This document shows positions 52,422 through 59,835 of a DNA stretch of 64,000 bases, piece after piece. Each line of letters begins with the position of its first letter. Positions within the stretch are counted from its first letter, which is position 1. The notes beneath the pieces were generated by a model. It worked only from the letters and a program-made list of their open reading frames with translations, was not told the origin of the DNA and ran no database searches. This DNA is from Gp7-AA6 sp036001245 (GTDB taxonomy: Bacteria; Acidobacteriota; Thermoanaerobaculia; UBA5066; Gp7-AA6). Where the stretch lies: positions 1-64,000 of the forward strand of contig DASYUL010000049.1 in assembly GCA_036001245.1 (NCBI GenBank), read 5' to 3'. The position numbers and the translations under genes are program-made.

Positions 52422-54211
52422 GCCGCCGCCCGGGCGCTCTCCTCCCCTACGCAGTCTTTCTCCTGCTGGTCGCGATTTCCTGGAACCGCTGGATCGAGCC
52501 GTTCGTCGACACGGGTCGCGAGCTCATGGTGCCGTGGCGTGTGGCGCACGGCGAGGCCCTCTACCGCGACGTGCGCTTCTACTACGGACCCCTCGCACCG
52601 TGGATCGCCGCGGGGGTGGATCTCGTCGCCGGACGGTCGCTCGCGGCGCGCATCGCGCTGGCGGCGGTGATCGCACTTCTCCACCTGGAGGCGCTGCGCC
52701 GTCTCGGAAAGCGGATGCTATCCCCTGCCAGGGCGTCGCTCGTCACCTCGCTCGTGGTCGCCGTCACGTTCTTTCTGAGGCCGGGCGGCTGTCACCTTTT
52801 TCCCTACAGCCTCGACACCTCCATCGCGGTCGCCTCGGTAACCAGCGCGCTTCTGCTCGTCTCCGCGGCGAGCTCCCGCCGGAGGGACGGAGTCGGCGCG
52901 GCGCTGCTGACGGCGGCGCTTCTCACGAGGCCGGAGATCGGCCTCGCCGGGATCGCAGCGCTCGCGTTCGAGCGGCTTCTCGCAGGCGACGGGAGCGCGA
53001 AGAGGCGGCTCCTCCTCGTCGCGCTCACGCCGATTGCGTTTGCAGGCGTCGTTTATGCCGTCGCCTCCGCGGGAACCCCTCTCCCGATCCTCCAGAAGGA
53101 GGGCTGGCTCACCTTCCTATACCTCCCGGCCGAGTTCGTGAGCGTCTACACGTCGTTTGCGGGAATGGATCGACCGGGACTCCGGGGGGCGGAGCTCGCG
53201 CTCGCGGTGATCGCTCTCGTCGCCATCGGACTCTGGCTCCTGCTCGCGGCGCTCGCCTCGGCGCGGGCGCGCGTCCGTTCGGCGGCGGCCGGCCGCGCCA
53301 TCGAGGTCGTCGCGATCGGACTGCTCCTCGCCGTCGCGGCCCTGCGGCTGTCGCCCCCCGCACGGATCCGGGAGATCATGGAGCTCCTGCCGCCGCTCGT
53401 CCGCGCGGTGCCGCCGCTCCTCTTCGCGACGGCCGCTGTCGGGCTGGTCCGCCGCCTCGTCCGGCGCGGACGAGCGACCTTCCTGGACGGGATTCCCGAC
53501 TCCGCGCTGCTCGTCTCGCTCTTCTTCGCCGCGCGCCTCTTCCTCGCGGCCGGCTACGTCGGCCCGTACAACGGCTTCTACCTTCCCCTGCCTCTTCTCG
53601 TCGCGGCGGTGCTCCTCCTGCGCGCCTCCGATCGGCTCCCGGGCCGGCTGGCCGTGTCCCCCGCACCCGCGGCTTTTCCGCGGCTCGTCGCCGCGGGGCT
53701 CGCGCTCTTTCTCGCGTCCCGCGTCGCCGCGCTCACGCTCCTCTACCGGCATCCGGCCTGGTCGCGGGTGGAAACGCCCGTCGGATCGCTCTTCGCAGCG
53801 GAACCCGTCGCCGGGGCGACGCGCGCCGCGCTCGCGGACCTCGCCGGCCGCGTGCCGGAAGGCGGGGGGATGACCGGCTTTCCGGAAACCGGGTTCTTCA
53901 ACTGGACCCTCGGCTGGAGAAACCCGCTCGCGCAGGACCAGTTCTTTCCCGGTCACCTGGACCCTGCCGCGGAGGACGAGGCGATCGCGCGGCTCGAGCG
54001 CGATCCGCCGGAGGCGGTCGTCTACGTCGACGTGCTGACGATCGGACACGGACGCGCCGCGTTCGGAAAGGACTATCTCGAGCGCCTCGACCGGTACGTC
54101 CGCGAGCACTTCGCGCCGGCGGCCTCCTACGGTCCGGGCGCGGGGCCGGAGCCGCGAATCGGCGACTCGAACTTCTTCATCGAGATTCGCGTCCCCTCGA
54201 CGTCCCGGTGA
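52418..54211 (+). CDS. polytopic membrane protein, GT-C glycosyltransferase-like
   Basis: A 597-residue protein with about 11-13 transmembrane helices in the first 480 residues and a soluble C-terminal part. The N-terminus (WNRWIEPFVDTGRELMVPWRVAHGEALYRDVRFYYGP) carries the acidic-residue loop after helix 1 typical of GT-C enzymes such as ArnT and PMT relatives. YVGPYNGFYLPLPLL and TGFPETGFFNWTLGWRNPLAQDQFFPG occur later. These enzymes transfer sugars from polyprenyl-phosphate donors in the periplasm. Donor and target are unknown, and the family call rests on topology and the first loop. It is coupled by GTGA overlaps to both neighbours. Confidence 0.7.
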   Translation: MSRRPGALLPYAVFLLLVAISWNRWIEPFVDTGRELMVPWRVAHGEALYRDVRFYYGPLAPWIAAGVDLVAGRSLAARIALAAVIALLHLEALRRLGKRMLSPARASLVTSLVVAVTFFLRPGGCHLFPYSLDTSIAVASVTSALLLVSAASSRRRDGVGAALLTAALLTRPEIGLAGIAALAFERLLAGDGSAKRRLLLVALTPIAFAGVVYAVASAGTPLPILQKEGWLTFLYLPAEFVSVYTSFAGMDRPGLRGAELALAVIALVAIGLWLLLAALASARARVRSAAAGRAIEVVAIGLLLAVAALRLSPPARIREIMELLPPLVRAVPPLLFATAAVGLVRRLVRRGRATFLDGIPDSALLVSLFFAARLFLAAGYVGPYNGFYLPLPLLVAAVLLLRASDRLPGRLAVSPAPAAFPRLVAAGLALFLASRVAALTLLYRHPAWSRVETPVGSLFAAEPVAGATRAALADLAGRVPEGGGMTGFPETGFFNWTLGWRNPLAQDQFFPGHLDPAAEDEAIARLERDPPEAVVYVDVLTIGHGRAAFGKDYLERLDRYVREHFAPAASYGPGAGPEPRIGDSNFFIEIRVPSTSR

Positions 54212-55089
54212 GGCTCGATCTCCTGGTCTCGCGCCGTTTCGAGCTCTCGCGGCGCGCGGCGCGCGACGCGATCCGCGCGGGGCGTATCGACGCCGCCGGC
54301 GTCCCGCGCGACGAGCCCGGCCAGGACGTGCCCGAGGACACAGAGCTCTCTCACCACCCCGGCCGCCCGGAGCGGCGGCGCGTCCGGAGCCGGCTCACGG
54401 TCCTCGTCGAGGACCCACACCTGATGATCGTCGACAAGCCGGCGGGCGTCCTCACGGTGAGGACGGCCGCGGACGAGAAGGACACGCTCGTCGCGCGCGC
54501 TCTCTCCTACCTCCAGCATCGATATCGCCGGCGTGCCTGGATCGGCGTCGTGCACCGGCTCGACAAGGAGACGTCGGGCACGCTCGTCTTCGCGCGGACC
54601 CGCGAGGCGCTTCGAAACCTCCAGGAGAAGTTCCGGGCGCACCGGATCGAGCGCGAGTATCTCGCCATCGTCGAGGGGGACGTTCGCGCGCCGGGTGTTT
54701 TCGACGCTCCGCTCGTCGCGGATCGCGGGGATCGGCGGCGGGGCGTCGCCCGTTCGGGCGAGGCCGGAAAGCGGGCGGTCACGCGTTACCGGCCGATCGA
54801 GCGTTTCGGAAAGGCGACGCTCGTTTCGGTCCGGCTCGAGACCGGGCGCACCCATCAGATCCGCGTCCACTTCGCCGAATCGGGACATCCCGTTCTCGGC
54901 GATTCCGTCTACCGCCGTCGGACCGCGCCGACGCCGCTCGAAGCGCCCCGCCAGATGCTGCATGCGCGTTCGCTCGGCTTCGCCCATCCGAAGACGGAAG
55001 AGCGCGTCGCCGCGGAGTCGCCGCTGCCCGCCGACTTCGCCGCGGTCCTCGAGGAGCTCCGACGGGGGCAAAAAAAACGCCCCGAATGA
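54208..55089 (+). CDS. RluA/RluD-family pseudouridine synthase
   Basis: A 293-residue enzyme. An S4-like RNA-binding segment (residues 1-60, LDLLVSRRFELSRRAARDAIRAGRI) precedes the catalytic domain. The nucleophilic Asp is in GVVHRLDKETSGTLVFART. Other motifs are VLVEDPHLMIVDKPAGV, EREYLAIVEG and TLVSVRLETGRTHQIRVHFAESGHPVLGD. It isomerises uridine to pseudouridine in 23S rRNA or tRNA; the exact site cannot be read. The start is GTG 54208, overlapping the upstream stop. The stop lies in the loop of the hairpin at 55077-55099. Confidence 0.92.
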   Translation: MRLDLLVSRRFELSRRAARDAIRAGRIDAAGVPRDEPGQDVPEDTELSHHPGRPERRRVRSRLTVLVEDPHLMIVDKPAGVLTVRTAADEKDTLVARALSYLQHRYRRRAWIGVVHRLDKETSGTLVFARTREALRNLQEKFRAHRIEREYLAIVEGDVRAPGVFDAPLVADRGDRRRGVARSGEAGKRAVTRYRPIERFGKATLVSVRLETGRTHQIRVHFAESGHPVLGDSVYRRRTAPTPLEAPRQMLHARSLGFAHPKTEERVAAESPLPADFAAVLEELRRGQKKRPE

Positions 55090-55099
55090 ATCGGGGCGT
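55070..55099 (-). terminator. intrinsic terminator after the OmpA lipoprotein gene
   Basis: A perfect 9-bp stem ACGCCCCGA-atgaa-TCGGGGCGT. On the minus strand it is followed by eight T residues. It also overlaps the end of the plus-strand pseudouridine synthase gene. A CAGGT-tttt-ACCTG hairpin follows at about 55118-55131. Confidence 0.85.
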
Positions 55100-55156
55100 C
55101 TGAAAAAGTCGCGGGGACAGGTTTTTACCTGCACCCGCATCCTTATTCCTCAGCCG

Positions 55157-55786
55157 CTAGGCAAGAACGACGACGACCACCCGGCGGTTCTGGGCGCGGC
55201 CCTTGCGCGACGTGTTCTTCGAGACCGGATCCTCCTCGCCGTAGGAGATCGTGGACATCCGGTTCAGCGCGATCCCCTGCTTGGAGAGGAACCGCCGCAC
55301 CGCTTCGGCCCGAGCCTCGCCGAGGTTGTAGTTGTACTCCTTTTCCCCGCTGGCATCGGTGTGACCCTGGATCTCGAGGTAGACGTTCTTGTTCTCGCCC
55401 TTCAACCTCTCCGCAAACTCCATGAGCTTGGCCTGAGCTTCCTTCGACAGCTCGTGACGGTTGACGGGGAACTTCACCGCATCGTCGGAGAGAACCAGCG
55501 AGTAGACGAACTTGCCCTCGGCGAGCTTGCCCGCCGCCTCGGCGCGCTCCAGAGCGTCGCGCGTCGACTTGTCGAGCTCCGCGAGATGCGTATCGTGCTC
55601 GCGAACGCGCGACTGGGCCGACTCGACCTGAGTCTGGACCTCGCTGATCCTCTTCTCGGACGCGGCGCTGCTTTTGGAGACCTCCTCGCCGACGAAGCGC
55701 TTGGTCGCGCAACCGCCAAGGCCCACGATCCCCACAAGAAGTGCCCCGACCACCAGGAAACGATTGGAACCTGTTGGAACCCTCAT
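55157..55786 (-). CDS. OmpA/Pal-type peptidoglycan-associated lipoprotein
   Basis: A 209-residue lipoprotein. The signal sequence has the lipobox VGLGGC at about residue 25. A coiled-coil spacer (EKRISEVQTQVESAQSRV) follows, and the OmpA C-like domain occupies about residues 90-205: LEIQGHTDASGEKEYNYNLGEARAEAVRRFL, ISYGEEDPVSKN and RAQNRRVVVVVL. The Asp and Arg that bind diaminopimelate are present. It anchors the outer membrane to peptidoglycan. GGGAGG precedes ATG 55786. A VWFA protein gene lies just upstream on the same strand (22-base gap) and may be co-transcribed. Confidence 0.92.
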   Translation of the reverse strand: MRVPTGSNRFLVVGALLVGIVGLGGCATKRFVGEEVSKSSAASEKRISEVQTQVESAQSRVREHDTHLAELDKSTRDALERAEAAGKLAEGKFVYSLVLSDDAVKFPVNRHELSKEAQAKLMEFAERLKGENKNVYLEIQGHTDASGEKEYNYNLGEARAEAVRRFLSKQGIALNRMSTISYGEEDPVSKNTSRKGRAQNRRVVVVVLA

Positions 55787-55808
55787 GAAACCTCCCTTCA
55801 TTGACCGG

Positions 55809-56777
55809 TTAACGGGACGCCGTGGCTGCCGGAGCGGTTCCCCGATAACCACGGCGCGTCCGGACGATCCAGTTGCCTTTTTTCGCCACGGACACGAACA
55901 CGACTCGGTATTTTAACTCTCCCCGCCCGGAGGGAGAAAACCCCAGAATGTACTGCTTTCGCACCTCAGAATTGACGTTCCGGGCGAGCGGCGCCAGGTC
56001 TTCGTCGCCTCCGACCAGGTACATCTTCCCGCCGCTCGACGCCGACAGCATTTTCAGGTTGTCGACGAAGAGCTCGCGCCGCTGGCTCTCACTCAAAAGG
56101 TCGTACATCACATTCTTCATGCCGAACGCGTACACCGGCGTGGACACCTGCTGCAGGATCTCTGCCATCTGTGTCGGGTCGAGCTTGCTCGCGTTGTCCA
56201 CGCCGTCGGTGAACAGCAGGATCGCCCTCTTGGCGTTTTTCCCCTTGAGAAGTCTGGGGGTTGCGGCGACGGCGTCGAAAAGCGCCGTCTGGCCTCCGGC
56301 TTCGAGCTCGTCGAGCGCTTTGAAGAGCCGTGCCGAGTCGGAAGAGAAGTCCGCGACCATCTCGACCTTTCCCTCCGAGAACGCGAAGAGCGCGAAATCG
56401 TCCCCGCGCAGGCGCGCCTGGACGATCGAGCGGATCGCCTTCTTGGCGTGATCGAGCTTCCCGGCGATCTCCATGCTGCCGGACGTATCGACGAGAAACG
56501 CCATGGACACCGGCGCACTGTCATCGCGCTCGAACTCGTCGACCTCGACCGACGTGGTCTCGACCCGGACCCGAAAGTCCTTCTTCTGAAGCCCGTCGGC
56601 GAAGCGGCCCTTCTTGTCGAACACGAGCACGGGCAATAGCACGTACTCGGTCCCGGCCTCTTCCGAATAGGTCGGAACGTCCTGCTGATGCTGCTGCTGC
56701 GGGTTCTGGGGCGGGGCCTGCGCGGACGCAGTGAGCGCCGCGATCGTGAACATGAGGCCCGCGAAGACGCGCTTCAT
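55809..56777 (-). CDS. acidobacterial VWFA-related protein with intact metal site, copy 3
   Basis: A 322-residue exported protein. The signal peptide ends LTASAQ. A Gln-rich segment and a beta strand region (EEAGTEYVLLPVLVFDKKG, LQKKDFRVRVE) precede a VWFA domain with canonical metal-site AFLVDTSGSM near residue 97, then LFKALDELEAGGQTALFDAV and AILLFTDGVDNASKL. The C-terminal SEVRKQYILGFSPSGRGELKYRV...RRGYRG is shared with the tandem copies at 21.2-24.5 kb. Unlike those, all DxSxS, T and D metal ligands are present. It probably binds an envelope partner. The start is ATG 56777. Confidence 0.88.
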   Translation of the reverse strand: MKRVFAGLMFTIAALTASAQAPPQNPQQQHQQDVPTYSEEAGTEYVLLPVLVFDKKGRFADGLQKKDFRVRVETTSVEVDEFERDDSAPVSMAFLVDTSGSMEIAGKLDHAKKAIRSIVQARLRGDDFALFAFSEGKVEMVADFSSDSARLFKALDELEAGGQTALFDAVAATPRLLKGKNAKRAILLFTDGVDNASKLDPTQMAEILQQVSTPVYAFGMKNVMYDLLSESQRRELFVDNLKMLSASSGGKMYLVGGDEDLAPLARNVNSEVRKQYILGFSPSGRGELKYRVVFVSVAKKGNWIVRTRRGYRGTAPAATASR

Positions 56778-56783
56778 CGACAA

Positions 56784-56811
56784 CCATAATTATGGGACAC
56801 GCCCCATAATT
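56784..56811. promoter_or_regulatory. inverted repeat in the divergent VWFA/trmJ promoter region
   Basis: AATTATGGG (56788-56796) and CCCATAATT (56803-56811) are perfect inverted copies with a 6-base spacer. The first also forms the 12-base palindrome CCATAATTATGG (56784-56795). The whole divergent gap is only 41 bases. CATAAT (56805-56810) lies eight bases before the trmJ ATG and could be its -10. An operator shared by both genes is plausible. Confidence 0.5.
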
Positions 56812-56818
56812 TCCGGCA

Positions 56819-57538
56819 ATGAACGCCGATCCCACGCTCGTTCTGGTGCGCCCGCGCGTTCCCGGGAATCTCGGTTCCGTGGCGCGGGCCGCGAAAAACT
56901 TCGCGGTCGACGACGTCCGGCTGGTCGAGCCCGCGTGCGAACCGGACGAAGAGGCGTTCCGACTGGCGTCGGGCTCCGACGACCTGCTCGGCGCGATGCG
57001 GCGATTCCCGACGCTCGTCGAGGCCGTCGCCGATTCCGACGCGGTCGTTGCGACCTCTTCGTTGCGGGGTCGCGCGGAGCGGAGGTGGCTCACGCTCGCG
57101 GAGCTCCCCCACTTTCTCGGCTCGCTCGGCGCGGAGACGCGCGTCGCCTACGTCTTCGGTCCCGAACGAAGCGGCCTGACCGAAGAGGAACGCTCCCGGG
57201 CGAGCGCCACGGTCACGCTGCCGACGGATCCTCGCTTCCCCACCATGAACCTCTCTCACGCGCTCGCCGTCATCCTGGCGGTCCACCGGGCGTTTTCCGG
57301 CAACGACGCGGCGGCGAACCCGGACGGAGAGCTCGCGCCTTCCCGCGACGTCGAGGCCGCGGTCGAGCATTGGGACCGCGCCCTCGAGGCGATCGGGTTC
57401 TACGACACCGGTCACCGCGATCGGTCGCTGCGGGACTGGAGACGCCTCGTCGTCGCCCGCCCGCTCTCGCAGCGCGAGGTGGCGATCTTGAGAGGCGTGG
57501 CGAACCGGATTCTCGTATCGCTCAGACGAGCGAAATAG
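56819..57538 (+). CDS. trmJ: tRNA (cytidine/uridine-32-2'-O)-methyltransferase TrmJ
   Basis: A 239-residue SPOUT methyltransferase. The three knot motifs are clear: LVRPRVPGNLGSVARAAKNF at the N-terminus, AYVFGPERSGLTEEE in the middle and LPTDPRFPTMNLSHALAVIL closing the trefoil knot. A C-terminal helical extension (EHWDRALEAIGFY) is typical of TrmJ rather than other SpoU proteins. It 2'-O-methylates position 32 of tRNAs with SAM. The start is ATG 56819; no Shine-Dalgarno is seen. Confidence 0.88.
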   Translation: MNADPTLVLVRPRVPGNLGSVARAAKNFAVDDVRLVEPACEPDEEAFRLASGSDDLLGAMRRFPTLVEAVADSDAVVATSSLRGRAERRWLTLAELPHFLGSLGAETRVAYVFGPERSGLTEEERSRASATVTLPTDPRFPTMNLSHALAVILAVHRAFSGNDAAANPDGELAPSRDVEAAVEHWDRALEAIGFYDTGHRDRSLRDWRRLVVARPLSQREVAILRGVANRILVSLRRAK

Positions 57539-57660
57539 CTCTCCGCTTAAGCTCCGGCAACAGGTACAGCACGACAAGGATTCCGTGCACCGCGAGACTC
57601 GCCCACACGTTCACGAACGCAAGCGAGAGCGTCAAGGGGCAAGAACATTCCGGCGTGGTC
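57522..57660 (-). pseudogene. C-terminal remnant of a membrane protein (possibly TMEM175/DUF1211)
   Basis: On the minus strand an open frame ends at 57522 and reads LTLSLAFVNVWASLAVHGIL then VVLYLLPELKRRA. This is a transmembrane helix plus YLLPE tail resembling the end of the TMEM175/DUF1211 potassium-channel family. It has no start of its own. Upstream the sequence runs into a GGGGTCAGGTCT motif and the ndk stop. It overlaps the last 17 bases of trmJ. The family assignment is tentative because only about 40 residues survive. Confidence 0.4.
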
Positions 57661-57700
57661 AGCCTTGGGGCGGCTCCTGAAGACCTGACCCCGCTTCTTT

Positions 57701-58117
57701 TCAGACCAGCTCCGCCTCGCTGAAGAAGAACGCGATCTCCCTCGCCGCGTTCTCCGGGGAGTCGCTTCCGTGGATCGCGTTGCGCTCGATGTCCGTCCCG
57801 TAGAGCTGACGCAACGTTCCCGGCTCCGCCTTCTTCGAGTCGGTCGCGCCCATGGTCGCCCGCAGATGGGCGACGGCGTTCTCCCGCTCGAGCGCTGCGG
57901 CGACGACCGGCCCCTCCGTCATGAAGCGGACGAGCCCCTCGAAGAACGGTCGCTCCCGGTGGACCGCGTAGAACGCGCGCGCCTGCTCGGGAGTGAGCCG
58001 CATCCGCTTCAGACCGATGACGCGGAAGCCCTCCTCCTCGAGCCGCGCGAGAAGCGCGCCCGAGTGTCCCGCGCCGACGGTGTCGGGCTTGAAAATCGTG
58101 AGTGTTCTTTCTGTCAT
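57701..58117 (-). CDS. ndk: nucleoside diphosphate kinase
   Basis: A 138-residue enzyme that transfers the gamma phosphate between nucleoside triphosphates and diphosphates through a phosphohistidine. The active-site His is in ERNAIHGSDSPENAAREI. RTLTIFKPDTVGAGHSG, RMRLTPEQARAFYAVHRERPFF and LRATMGATDS are conserved. The start is ATG 58117. Degenerate AGCTGA/GCTCTCA-like repeats (about 58124-58149) lie just upstream. It is the last gene of the sdh-suc operon, fitting a role in exchanging the nucleotide made by succinyl-CoA synthetase. Confidence 0.96.
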   Translation of the reverse strand: MTERTLTIFKPDTVGAGHSGALLARLEEEGFRVIGLKRMRLTPEQARAFYAVHRERPFFEGLVRFMTEGPVVAAALERENAVAHLRATMGATDSKKAEPGTLRQLYGTDIERNAIHGSDSPENAAREIAFFFSEAELV

Positions 58118-58154
58118 GTTCAAAAGCTGAAGCTGACGGCTGAGAGCTCCTTCT

Positions 58155-58577
58155 TCAAAACTCCTTGACGACGATCGGCAGGCGATCCTGGGTCGCGACG
58201 CCCGCCCGCTCGAGCGCCTCGAGAAGCTCGCGCGGCTTCTGCGAGCCGACGAGCAGCGTCGTCCCGTCCGAGCGCGTGACGAGCACGCCCTGGTTGCCGC
58301 GCGCGTTCAGAGCCCGGCGGCGCCGCGAGCCGCGGATTCCCCACCCGCCGTACTCGCGCACGGGAGCGTATTCGACCGCCTCGGCGAGCGCGATCTCGGA
58401 GAGCGGAACGCGCGTCTTGTAGAGGAATCCGTATCGCACGGACAGCGCGTCGGAGGTGACGGTGGTCGTGAGACGAAGAGTCAGCAGGGCGCCGAGGAGA
58501 GCGACGACTCCGAGCAGGAGCGCCACGACCCAGGGGGAGAAGGTCTGCGTCTCGCTGTAGAGGGCGGATCCGTTCAT
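58155..58577 (-). CDS. unknown membrane-anchored PH-like protein
   Basis: A 140-residue protein with one N-terminal transmembrane helix or hairpin (WVVALLLGVVALLGALLTLRL). A compact beta-rich domain follows (SVRYGFLYKTRVPLSEIALAEA, RALNARGNQGVLVTRSDGTTLLVGSQKPRELLEALERAG). It resembles bacterial PH-like membrane proteins. No catalytic motif is seen. Its ATG overlaps the sucD stop (ATGA), so it is translated with the TCA genes. Function is unknown. Confidence 0.72.
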   Translation of the reverse strand: MNGSALYSETQTFSPWVVALLLGVVALLGALLTLRLTTTVTSDALSVRYGFLYKTRVPLSEIALAEAVEYAPVREYGGWGIRGSRRRRALNARGNQGVLVTRSDGTTLLVGSQKPRELLEALERAGVATQDRLPIVVKEF

Positions 58578-59461
58578 CGTCGGAGCTGTTCCTTCATGCG
58601 CGCGCCGATGTCCGCCGGCGATCGGACGACGGAAACCTCCGCTGCCTCGAGCGCGCGAATCTTGTCCGCCGCCGTGCCCCGCCCGCCGGCGATGATCGCG
58701 CCGGCGTGGCCCATGCGGCGGCCGGGCGGCGCCGTCTGCCCGGCGATGAAGGCGACCACGGGTTTGCGAAAGTGCCCGGCGATGAAACACGCGGCCTCTT
58801 CCTCGGCCATGCCCCCGATCTCGCCGATCAACACGACGGCCTCCGTCCCCGAGTCGTCCGCGAACGCGCGGAGGCAGTCGACGAAGTTTGTCCCGTTCAC
58901 CGGATCGCCTCCGATTCCGATCACCGTGGACTGGCCGAGGGAAAGGTGGGTGAGCTGGTCGACTGCCTCGTAGGTGAGCGTGCCGGACCGGGAGACGACG
59001 CCGATCGTGCCCGGCCGGTGAATGCGCCCGGGCATGATCCCGATCTTGCACTGCCCCGGCGTGATGATGCCGGGACAGTTCGGCCCGATCAGCCGCACCG
59101 GGGCTCCCGCCGCGTCGTTTTGCGCGAGGAACTCCTTCACGCGGAGCATGTCGTTCGTGGGGATGCCTTCGGTGATGCACACGATCATCGCGACGCCCGC
59201 GGCGGCGGCCTCGACGATCGCGTCTGCCGCGAACGGCGGCGGCACGAAGATCATCGACGCGTTCGCCCCGGTGCTTTCGACGGCTCGCGCGACCGTGTCG
59301 AACACGGGGATCCCCTCATGCGTCGTGCCGCCCTTTCCCGGCGTGACGCCGGCGACGACCTGCGTTCCGTATTCGCGACAGGCGAGGGCATGAAACGACC
59401 CTTCGCGGCCGGTGAGCCCTTGAACGAGGAGTCGCGTGTCGCGGCCGGCCCAGATGCTCAC
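58574..59461 (-). CDS. sucD: succinyl-CoA synthetase alpha subunit
   Basis: A 295-residue subunit that binds CoA and carries the phosphorylated His. It shows LLVQGLTGREGSFHALACREYG, VAGVTPGKGG, FVPPPFAADAIVEAA, GPNCPGIITPGQCKIGIMPG and, with the active-site His, GRRMGHAGAIIAGG. With SucC it converts succinyl-CoA, ADP (or GDP) and phosphate to succinate, ATP (or GTP) and CoA. GTG 59461 overlaps the stop of a small membrane-protein gene that separates it from sucC, an unusual interruption of sucCD. Confidence 0.95.
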   Translation of the reverse strand: MSIWAGRDTRLLVQGLTGREGSFHALACREYGTQVVAGVTPGKGGTTHEGIPVFDTVARAVESTGANASMIFVPPPFAADAIVEAAAAGVAMIVCITEGIPTNDMLRVKEFLAQNDAAGAPVRLIGPNCPGIITPGQCKIGIMPGRIHRPGTIGVVSRSGTLTYEAVDQLTHLSLGQSTVIGIGGDPVNGTNFVDCLRAFADDSGTEAVVLIGEIGGMAEEEAACFIAGHFRKPVVAFIAGQTAPPGRRMGHAGAIIAGGRGTAADKIRALEAAEVSVVRSPADIGARMKEQLRR

Positions 59462-59835
59462 CCCTTCGTTCCTCCCTCCGTCACGATCGGGATCCCCGTG
59501 AGGTCCGAGAGCGTCTCGGCGAGCCACCCGCCGAGGTCGCGCCACGAAGGGATGAGGAGAAAAGCCGCCGCCCCGACGATGAGCGCTGCGACTCCGGTTT
59601 TCCAGACGCGGCGTGCCTCCCGCTCCGGCTCGTGCCCCATCGCGGCGCGGCCCGCGCGCGAGAGAAAGAGGGGCAGCACGAAGAAGAAGACGAGGAGCGC
59701 TCCCCAGCCGGCGAGCAGACGCGGGTTCGCGGCGAGCGTCGGCCATCCCTTCCAGGTCGCAACGAGCAGCCCGACGAAGACCGGCGCCAGAAAGAATCCG
59801 AAGGACTTCAGCGCGTAGCCGGCGGTGTGCCTCAC
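59458..59835 (-). CDS. small membrane protein inserted between sucC and sucD
   Basis: A 125-residue protein with three predicted transmembrane helices (SFGFFLAPVFVGLLVATW, LLAGWGALLVFFFVLPLFLS, TGVAALIVGAAAFLLIPSW) and a short basic loop between the second and third. It overlaps sucC upstream and sucD downstream by GTGA at each junction. It is therefore fully embedded in the operon and translationally coupled on both sides. I do not recognise a family. It could be an assembly or membrane-tethering factor, but that is speculation. Confidence 0.75.
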   Translation of the reverse strand: MRHTAGYALKSFGFFLAPVFVGLLVATWKGWPTLAANPRLLAGWGALLVFFFVLPLFLSRAGRAAMGHEPEREARRVWKTGVAALIVGAAAFLLIPSWRDLGGWLAETLSDLTGIPIVTEGGTKG

